Part shown: in pieces, positions 1 through 5,018 of the stretch
Position numbering within the stretch: the stretch's first letter is position 1
Layout of the letters: each line of letters opens with the position of its first letter
DNA from: GCA-002712045 sp028112705
GTDB lineage: Bacteria; Pseudomonadota; Alphaproteobacteria; Rhodobacterales; Rhodobacteraceae
Direction: 5' to 3'
Assembly (NCBI GenBank): GCA_028112705.1
Contig: JAOGYN010000031.1
Coordinates: 1 to 6,563 of the forward strand
DNA: 6,563 nt
Made by a program: the position numbers and the translations under genes
The notes under the pieces: generated by a model
The model's database searches: none
Told to the model about the DNA's origin: nothing
Seen by the model: the letters and a program-made list of their open reading frames with translations, nothing else

Positions 1-2
1 GC

Positions 3-2765
3 GCCGATCTGACAGATATTAACTTGGTTGATGTTGACTTAAGAGGTGCCGACCTCAAAGGTGCTAATCTGACAAATGCTAGCCTGGTCGGTGGCGACTT
101 AAGAGGTGCAAATCTGACCGGTGCGGTGGTCAAAGTAGCAAATCTAGAAAAAGTTGACCTGACTGGTGCAAATCTCATAGGTACTGATCTGAGCGATAGC
201 TACATAGGCGAAGCTAATCTGACAAACGCTAACCTGACCGATGCTATCTTAAAGAATGTCGATCTAAATGAGGCTGACTTGAGCAATGCGGTCCTGACTG
301 GTGCGGACTTAGGCAATGGTACTTTTTTTAGCTTTAATCTAACTGGCCTCACTTCAGGTTCCATTACTGGAACGCCAACACTTCTTGGGGCTTACAGCTT
401 GGTTAATGGATATATTGTTGGGCCAGCAGTTAACCTGAGCGGAGCTGACTTGACTGGTGCTGATCTGAGCGGCATTAACCTCACTCATAGTAACCTCAAG
501 GGTGCTGACCTGACTGGTGCTAATCTGACCGGGGTTGACCTGAGCGACGCTGATCTGACTGGTGTTATTACAGGTTCCATTATAGGAATGCCGACAACGC
601 TCCCACCATCTTATGGCATATATAATGGATATATTGTTGGGCCAGGCGTTAATCTAAATGGCGCCGATCTAACAAATGTTAACCTAAGATATTTTGACCT
701 GACTGATGTTTCTTCAGGCGACATAACTGGAAACCCCACGCTTCCAGAAGCTTATAGCATAATTTCGGGGTATATTGTTGGACCGAGTGTTAGCCTGACC
801 GGTGCTGATCTGAGCGGTCTTGACCTGAGTAGTTTTGACCTTACTGGTGTCAGTTCAGGTTCCATAATAGGAACACCAACCCTCCCTGAATCCTATAGCT
901 TGGTTAATGGACATATCTTAGGGGCGTCTGTTAACTTGGCCGATGCTGACCTGACTGGATTTAACCTGAGCGGTTTTGACTTGAGCAGTGCCAATCTAAC
1001 TGGCGTTACTTCAGGTTCCATTACTGGAACGCCAACACTTCCTGAATCTTACAGCTTGGTTGATGGATATATTGTTGGGCCCGGGGTTAACCTAGGTGGT
1101 GCTGACCTGAGCGGTGTTGACCTGAGTGGTGCTGTCTTGAACTGGGGTTCTAAGCTTAACAGTGTTGACTTAACCGGCGCTAACTTAAAAGGTGCTGATC
1201 TCAGAGGTGCTGATCTCAGAGGTGCTGACCTGACTGGTGCTAATCTTGACAAGGGTAGCCTATGGGGTGCAGATGTAACTAATGCTATAATAGACACTGA
1301 TGATTGGCATCGGATAGCTGCGGACCAGCAGGAACTGGCAATACGAAGCCTATTTAATAATAGTCCAAATGGCACTCTCTCCATCACAGGAAGTGCCGAA
1401 GCAAATCAAACCTTAAGTGCAGACACCTCCAACCTAACAGATAACGACTCCCGCTCTGGTATTGGAAGTTTTTCTTATCAATGGATCCGCGCTGGCACTG
1501 ACATTAGTAGCGCCAAATCCTCGACTTACGTATTAACACAAACTGATGTTGGTTATGCCATTACAGTCAGAGTGAGTTACACAGATGGTGGGGGAACAAC
1601 GGAAAGTGTTACAAGTTCTGAGACAAATTTGGTGACTGGCTCGGCTAATGTAACAGATACCTCTGGCGATGATATTGTAACGGGTACGGCTTACGCCGAT
1701 ACTATTGGCGCTGGCATTGGTCGCGACGTGGTAGATGCACTTGGAGATGATGATACAATAAACTTAATCGGGAATAGTTATTACGATGGTTTATCTGCTC
1801 ACAATGTCGGCTCAACAACACAAGTCGCAACAAACGTTAAGTTGGATCTAACTGGCAAAGTTAAACTAAAGACAGTTGTTGATGGTGGCGCTGATGCTGA
1901 TATTGTTAATCTAAGCTCGTCTGGTGATGCTTTCTTCCTCCATGATAGCTTTTCTGGTTTCCATTCATCTCTATCCCTTACAACAGATACCCACACAGGT
2001 GCGCAAAGTACGCAACGTATTTTGAATGTAGAAACCATTAATGGCTTAGCTGGGGATGATATTATTGACCTCACAAGCTCTGATTACTCTCTCGCTGGTC
2101 AAGTCATTACAATTAATGGTGGTACGGGTAATGATGTGATCTGGGGATCTGATGCCACAGAGACCCTTATTGGGGGCGAAGGCAACGATGTTCTCTTTGG
2201 TGGATCAGGCAACGATACCCTTACAGGTGGATCAGGCGCTGATACCTTTGAATTTACAAGAACAGCAGGCAGCGACACAATCACAGACTTTCAAAGTGGT
2301 ACTGATAACATAAAGCTTTACTCAGACTATACCTTCAATATTAGCAAGACGGATTCAACAACAGCTGATTATAGTATTGATGATCAATTAGATCCAACCC
2401 TCTACTTAGTACGTGGTAAGACTTATACCTTTGAGATGTCTGGCAATGGGCATCCTTTTTATATCAAATCAACAAGTTCTACCTCTGGCACATCAGATGA
2501 GTACACAGATGGCGTTACACGTATAGGCAGTGCAAATTCTGGGAGTGATGGTGATAAGCTTCAATTTACAGCCACTTCAGAAACACCAGATACGCTCTGG
2601 TATCAATGCTCTGCTCATAGTGGTATGATTGGGCAAATCAATATTGTTGATAGGCTTTCTGAAACTGTTCAAACCAGTGGGAACGATCTCATTTGGAATA
2701 CCTTAACCATTCAAAGTGACACAGCCATTTATCTTTATGATGTCTCCTTTGTGGCTATTGCTTAG
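3..2765 (+). CDS. Giant pentapeptide-repeat / Ig-like / RTX / cupredoxin-domain protein, 5' end missing
   Basis: The frame is open from base 3 (ADLTDINLVDVDL) to TAG at 2763-2765, giving 920 visible residues. The TTG at base 24 is only a leucine inside a repeat, so the true start is upstream of the window. Domains in order: pentapeptide repeats of the A(D/N)LxG type, residues 1-430, predicted to fold as a right-handed beta-solenoid and broken by five 29-residue modules; a short linker (DWHRIAADQQELAIRS); an Ig-like domain, about 457-545, with the YQWIRAGT and VRVSYTDGGGT signatures; a degenerate RTX block, about 555-588; four good RTX nonapeptides at 706-750 (GGTGNDVIW to GGSGADTFE) followed by DTITDF; a cupredoxin-like domain, about 780-885; and a tail ending VSFVAIA. 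RTX repeats bind calcium and usually mark type I secreted proteins, so an extracellular or cell-surface role is likely. The ligand or substrate is unknown. The gene converges on the integrase remnant, and no hairpin terminator is visible after its stop. Confidence 0.9.
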   Translation, partial: ADLTDINLVDVDLRGADLKGANLTNASLVGGDLRGANLTGAVVKVANLEKVDLTGANLIGTDLSDSYIGEANLTNANLTDAILKNVDLNEADLSNAVLTGADLGNGTFFSFNLTGLTSGSITGTPTLLGAYSLVNGYIVGPAVNLSGADLTGADLSGINLTHSNLKGADLTGANLTGVDLSDADLTGVITGSIIGMPTTLPPSYGIYNGYIVGPGVNLNGADLTNVNLRYFDLTDVSSGDITGNPTLPEAYSIISGYIVGPSVSLTGADLSGLDLSSFDLTGVSSGSIIGTPTLPESYSLVNGHILGASVNLADADLTGFNLSGFDLSSANLTGVTSGSITGTPTLPESYSLVDGYIVGPGVNLGGADLSGVDLSGAVLNWGSKLNSVDLTGANLKGADLRGADLRGADLTGANLDKGSLWGADVTNAIIDTDDWHRIAADQQELAIRSLFNNSPNGTLSITGSAEANQTLSADTSNLTDNDSRSGIGSFSYQWIRAGTDISSAKSSTYVLTQTDVGYAITVRVSYTDGGGTTESVTSSETNLVTGSANVTDTSGDDIVTGTAYADTIGAGIGRDVVDALGDDDTINLIGNSYYDGLSAHNVGSTTQVATNVKLDLTGKVKLKTVVDGGADADIVNLSSSGDAFFLHDSFSGFHSSLSLTTDTHTGAQSTQRILNVETINGLAGDDIIDLTSSDYSLAGQVITINGGTGNDVIWGSDATETLIGGEGNDVLFGGSGNDTLTGGSGADTFEFTRTAGSDTITDFQSGTDNIKLYSDYTFNISKTDSTTADYSIDDQLDPTLYLVRGKTYTFEMSGNGHPFYIKSTSSTSGTSDEYTDGVTRIGSANSGSDGDKLQFTATSETPDTLWYQCSAHSGMIGQINIVDRLSETVQTSGNDLIWNTLTIQSDTAIYLYDVSFVAIA
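351..1094 (+). repeat. Five copies of an 87-bp (29-residue) module inside the pentapeptide solenoid
   Basis: Module copies lie at about 351-437, 567-656, 711-797, 852-938 and 1008-1094. Each reads roughly TSGSITGTPTLPESYSLVNG followed by YIVGPGVNL and then returns to pentapeptides. The starts are spaced 216, 144, 141 and 156 bp apart. Copies 1 and 5 share 34 identical bases (351-384 and 1008-1041), which points to fairly recent intragenic duplication or gene conversion. Copy 2 has one extra residue in its centre. The modules probably form regular loops or decorations projecting from the solenoid; that is inference. Confidence 0.85.
1191..1250 (+). repeat. Tandem 15-bp pentapeptide-coding repeats
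   Basis: Two perfect 15-bp units (GGTGCTGATCTCAGA, at 1191-1205 and 1206-1220) are followed by two variant units at 1221-1235 and 1236-1250. Together they encode GADLR, GADLR, GADLT and GANLD. Perfect identity at codon level suggests slippage or unequal exchange as the way the solenoid grows by whole coils. The expansion is in frame. Confidence 0.8.
2331..2655 (+). other. Cupredoxin-like domain with apparent type-1 copper ligands (within the first CDS)
   Basis: This segment of the large protein begins near YSIDDQLDPTLYLVRGKTYT and ends at WYQCSAHSGMIGQINIV. It has the beta-sandwich pattern of plastocyanin-like domains (a hydrophobic strand, 'RGKTYTFEM', then GHPFYIK). Candidate copper ligands are His817 (GHPF), Cys869, His872 and Met875, counting base 3 as the start of residue 1. 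The spacing is CxxHxxM, as expected for a type-1 site. The domain sits after the RTX repeats and just before the C-terminal tail. Copper binding is inferred from the ligands. A structural role without metal is the main alternative. Confidence 0.7.
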
Positions 2766-2784
2766 TAAGCGATCGACAATAACA

Positions 2785-3560
2785 ACAAAAGCTAAACCCT
2801 TTAACGACATTTGTGAAACGACGATTTGCCAAGGGTACTGGCGGTCTCATTTGTTGACATATGGGACCCAATTAGAGTGGCCTATGAGAGTCTCTCGGGT
2901 ACCCATCCTCACCATCTCAGCTTTAAGCCTCTTCCAGTTGCGCTTCCAGGTGCTGTCTTGCCAACAACCATTATAGTAGTTCCTATCACCGCTCAGGAGC
3001 CGACTGAGAGCCTCTCTCGCTGGGGCATTCAAAGGCACTTTACGTTTGTCGCCATTCTTAGTTTTAGCTAGTACCAGGTTTGTTGCACCGTCTGTGTAGA
3101 CCTCTCTAGTAATACCAGCTATCTCACCTCTTCTCATGCCGGTGTTAATACCGATGATACAGTAATCCGCCATCCAAGGTCGTATATCATTTAGGTAATC
3201 GACTATGGCTGCGAACTGCTGGTTGGTATAAACGCGGTTACGACTTTCTGGCTCTCTTAGCTTTTCAAAGCTCATTGCATAGGTTGTTAATCGCATACGA
3301 TGTGCCTTTGTGAAGATCTTAGAGATCGATGAAAGGTAGCGGTTGACTGTAGAGTTACTCAGATCTTTCGATAGTAAGTAGTCACTGAAGTACACCATAT
3401 CGAAGGGCTGGAAGTCATTTAGTAGCTTATCACCGTAGCCCTCATAGTCTGCGAAGGTCTTTAGCTGTGCCATGATGATAGGGTAGTTTTTAGTTGTGTT
3501 ATCCCAGTAGCGATATCCGTGGGTACCGATGAAGTCGTTGAATGTATATTGATTAGTCAT
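2785..3560 (-). pseudogene. Tyrosine recombinase (phage/island integrase), frameshifted and lacking its catalytic tyrosine
   Basis: The readable frame runs from ATG at 3560 to TGA at 2847 (237 residues), shorter than the roughly 300 or more usual for the family. Residues 1-100 look like the SAM-like core-binding domain (STVNRYLSSISKIFTKA). The catalytic domain follows, with box I TGMRRGE (Arg143) and the beta-hairpin lysine in TKNGDKRKVPL (Lys168). Where box II (HxxRH) should stand, the sequence reads VPYVNK and then a stop. The later parts of the motif can be read in other frames just downstream on the minus strand: ETASTL, then ANRRFTNVVK, down to about 2785. The 3' part with the conserved Tyr is absent before the end of the neighbouring large gene. 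I read this as at least two frameshifts, substituted His/Arg positions and a 3' deletion, so the product should be inactive. A sequencing error could explain one shift but not the missing end. Its start faces the tRNA-His fragment 90 bp away. Confidence 0.85.
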
Positions 3561-3565
3561 GTGAT

Positions 3566-3572
3566 CTCTCCC
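3566..3572 (-). promoter_or_regulatory. Ribosome binding site of the integrase remnant
   Basis: On the minus strand GGGAGAG lies 5 bases before the ATG at 3560. This strong Shine-Dalgarno match supports that start and shows the 5' end of the gene is intact even though the 3' end is broken. Confidence 0.6.
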
Positions 3573-3611
3573 AAGATTAGACTGTTTCTTGGGTTGCCCT
3601 AGAGGTATAAT

Positions 3612-3671
3612 CAGGGGGTCTCTTAACTCTGGTTTCCCTCCAATGACCCCCTGGTTGTGGACCAGGAGGTC
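3612..3671. repeat. Inverted repeats around the attachment-site core
   Basis: CAGGGGGTC at 3612-3620 is a perfect inverted copy of GACCCCCTG at 3645-3653, with 24 bp between them. The second arm also forms a 10-bp dyad with CCAGGAGGTC at 3662-3671, interrupted by one C/A mismatch (3649 with 3667), around the 7-base anticodon loop. The motif therefore occurs three times in alternating orientation. Such sites are typical of tyrosine-recombinase core or accessory binding, but the arrangement could also be partly a by-product of the tRNA stem. Confidence 0.6.
3645..3671. other. Candidate integrase crossover core in the tRNA-His anticodon arm
   Basis: Tyrosine recombinases that use tRNA genes often cross over within the anticodon loop, using the symmetrical stem arms as core sites and a 7-bp overlap. 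Here the arms are GACCCCCTGG and CCAGGAGGTC and the centre is TTGTGGA (3655-3661). tRNA similarity begins at this stem and is not seen to its left, which fits a crossover at this place. The exact cut points cannot be read from one junction. Confidence 0.5.
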
Positions 3672-3699
3672 CCCCGTTCAAGCCGGGGAGGTGGTACCA
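3650..3699 (+). tRNA. 3' fragment of tRNA-His(GTG), anticodon stem to CCA
   Basis: Canonical tRNA geometry holds exactly from position 27 onward. The anticodon stem is CCTGG/CCAGG (3650-3654, 3662-3666), with loop TTGTGGA giving anticodon GTG at 3657-3659. The variable loop is AGGTC (3667-3671). The T stem is CCCCG/CGGGG with loop TTCAAGC (3677-3683). The acceptor strand is AGGTGGT (3689-3695), then A73 and encoded CCA at 3697-3699. No matching acceptor 5' strand or D arm lies upstream, so this is half a gene and cannot give a functional tRNA. A73 instead of C73 in tRNA-His is known from an alphaproteobacterial clade that also lost G-1. The fragment, 90 bp from the integrase remnant, is best read as the displaced 3' end of the host tRNA gene left by integration. 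An intact tRNA-His gene would then be expected to the left of the window. Confidence 0.8.
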
Positions 3700-3771
3700 T
3701 TTTATAGCCTTTTAAAAAAACCCTCCAAAATTTTTACAATATTATTGCATAAGACAAAAAATGCATATTAA

Positions 3772-3801
3772 TTTACATTTGTAAAAATTAAACATTATAA
3801 A
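3772..3801 (+). promoter_or_regulatory. Probable sigma-70 type promoter of the amidase gene
   Basis: TTTACA (3772-3777) and TATAAA (3796-3801) are separated by 18 bp, and each differs from consensus at one position. Transcription would begin near 3808, giving a very short leader that still contains AAGG. TTTACA also forms a 6-bp dyad with TGTAAA (3780-3785), which could be an operator. The surrounding DNA is so AT-rich that chance matches are likely. Confidence 0.4.
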
Positions 3802-3822
3802 AAATAAACAAGGTAAATGACT

Positions 3823-4686
3823 ATGAAAGTAAAAGTTGCAGCAACACAAATGTCATGTAGTTGGGAATTGGATCAAAATATTTCAAAGGCAAAAAATATT
3901 ATTGTGCAGGCAGCAAAAAAAGGTGCGAATATTATTTTACTCCAAGAACTATTTCAAAGCCCCTATTTTTGCATCGAATATGATGAGAAAATCTTTCACT
4001 TAGCCCAAACCTTTGAAAACAACAAAGTACTCAAAGAAATGTCTGAACTTTGCAAAGAATTAAATGTTGTTTTGCCTATAAGTTATTTTGAAAGATCAAA
4101 TAATGCTTATTTTAATTCGGTTGCAGTAATCGATAGTGATGGAACAATTCTTGGGAATTATAGAAAATCGCATATTCCAGATGCACCTGGTTACCTTGAG
4201 AAGTATTATTTTAATCCAGGCAATACTGGTTTTAAAGTTTGGGACACCAACTTTGGCAAAATAGGCATTGGTATTTGCTGGGATCAGTGGTTCCCAGAAG
4301 CCGCTCGAATTATGGCCCTTAAAGGAGCTGAGATCTTATTTTATCCTACTGCAATTGGCAATGAATTAAGAATTGACTACGATAGCTCGGACGCTTGGCA
4401 AAGAGCAATGCAAGGGCATGCCGTATCAAATATCGTGCCAGTAGTCGCCTCTAATAGAATTGGAATTGAAAAAGTTCAGAACCAATCAAATGGATTTTAT
4501 GGCAGATCATTTATATCGGATCATACTGGAAAAATTCTGAAGGAAGGAAGCCGAGACAAAGAAGAGATCTTAATAGCCGAAGTTGACCTTGAGCAAAATC
4601 ACCTTTTCAGGAGAAACTGGGGCCTCTTTAGGGACAGAAGAACAGATTTATACAAAGAAATATTAACTTTAGATGGAAAATCCTGA
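3823..4686 (+). CDS. aguB: N-carbamoylputrescine amidase (nitrilase-superfamily carbon-nitrogen hydrolase)
   Basis: The product is 287 residues, the usual length for AguB. The family hydrolyses N-carbamoylputrescine to putrescine, CO2 and ammonia, the last step of the agmatine route to putrescine, in the cytoplasm. The nitrilase triad is complete: Glu42 (LLQELFQSPYF), Lys115 (YRKSHIPD) and Cys152 (GICWDQWFPE). Typical AguB stretches include AATQM at the N terminus, HIPDAPGYLEKYYFNPGNTG and the C-terminal NWGLFRDRRTDLY. I prefer ATG 3823: AAGG (3810-3813) is 9 bases from it but only 3 bases from the ATG at 3817, and MKVKVAATQM matches the family start. The upstream enzyme AguA (agmatine deiminase) is not in the window, so the gene stands alone with its own promoter. 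Codons are markedly AT-rich compared with both flanking repeat-protein genes. Another ureido-amide hydrolase is a less likely alternative. Confidence 0.92.
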   Translation: MKVKVAATQMSCSWELDQNISKAKNIIVQAAKKGANIILLQELFQSPYFCIEYDEKIFHLAQTFENNKVLKEMSELCKELNVVLPISYFERSNNAYFNSVAVIDSDGTILGNYRKSHIPDAPGYLEKYYFNPGNTGFKVWDTNFGKIGIGICWDQWFPEAARIMALKGAEILFYPTAIGNELRIDYDSSDAWQRAMQGHAVSNIVPVVASNRIGIEKVQNQSNGFYGRSFISDHTGKILKEGSRDKEEILIAEVDLEQNHLFRRNWGLFRDRRTDLYKEILTLDGKS

Positions 4687-4721
4687 AATAGGTATTAATT
4701 CAAATTAGGGATTTAAAGTAT

Positions 4722-4746
4722 TATAATTTTTAATTATATATTTTTT
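4722..4746 (+). terminator. Possible weak AT-only terminator after aguB
   Basis: TATAATT, a 3-base loop and AATTATA (4722-4738) form a perfect 7-bp stem, followed within 2 bases by six T residues (4741-4746). It lies 36 bases after the aguB stop. The stem has no G-C pair, so it may be weak or merely AT-rich noise. Confidence 0.35.
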
Positions 4747-4787
4747 ATTATATTTTCATTCAAAGCAAAATTTAGGATAAATTATTG

Positions 4788-4935
4788 GAAAATATTAGTG
4801 GTCAGATATTTATCACAGGTGCTTCAACTTAAGGCCAGACCTTAGGGGGCCCAAGTAACCGGTCTTTTAGATACAGAGAGCCTTGTTGAAAACGGTGACG
4901 TCAGTCTTGATGGCGCGTTCGTGGCTATTATTTAG
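4788..4935 (+). pseudogene. Remnant of an Ig-repeat surface protein, with its original C-terminus
   Basis: The first frame reads ENISGQIFITGAST, a stop (TAA 4830-4832), then GQTL. This matches the opening of the Ig-like domain in the downstream gene (IIGVSTKGQTL). Skipping one base in the G run at 4845-4849 opens the second frame, GAQVTGLLDTESLVENGDV and on to GAFVAII with TAG at 4933-4935. The last 18 bases match the end of the first large gene (VSFVAIA, stop) at 15 of 18 positions. There is no start codon or ribosome binding site. I infer a decayed gene reduced to the beginning of one Ig domain joined to a C-terminal tail, carrying one nonsense and one frameshift lesion. Confidence 0.55.
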
Positions 4936-5001
4936 CATCACAAAATAGAGATACACTCTTCTTTAAAATAATGTTAGTGAACACGCCTTAATCAATCTCA
5001 T

Positions 5002-5010
5002 AAGGTAGAG
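5002..5010 (+). promoter_or_regulatory. Ribosome binding site of the FG-GAP gene
   Basis: AAGGTAGAG ends 8 bases before ATG 5019. It is a moderate Shine-Dalgarno match. An in-frame TAA at 5001-5003 rules out a longer frame, so this site decides the start. Confidence 0.5.
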
Positions 5011-5018
5011 TTTTTCAT

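Noticed and set aside
24..26. TTG as start codon of the first large gene
   Set aside because: The same frame with the same pentapeptide pattern continues to base 3, and no ribosome binding site precedes it.
1049..1387. Minus-strand open frame of 112 codons rich in APLRS repeats
   Set aside because: It is the antisense shadow of the pentapeptide repeats; its periodicity copies the 15-bp units and it has no ribosome binding site.
2716..3071. Overlapping plus-strand open frames of 81 and 86 codons
   Set aside because: They lie opposite the integrase remnant and resemble no family; the minus-strand reading has clear recombinase motifs.
3606..3611. Consensus -10 box TATAAT on the plus strand
   Set aside because: No acceptable -35 hexamer stands 16-18 bp upstream, and there is no intact gene it would serve.
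3594..3649. Possible 5' half of the tRNA (TAGAGG near 3600 with TCTC near 3620 as a D arm)
   Set aside because: The supposed acceptor strand does not pair with AGGTGGT, the D loop would be too long, and the distance to the anticodon stem is wrong.
3645..3671. Hairpin as a transcription terminator
   Set aside because: The stem is the tRNA anticodon arm with extensions and is not followed by a T run.
3589..3771. Plus-strand open frame of 60 codons
   Set aside because: It runs through the tRNA-His fragment and AT-rich spacer and has no sensible protein character.
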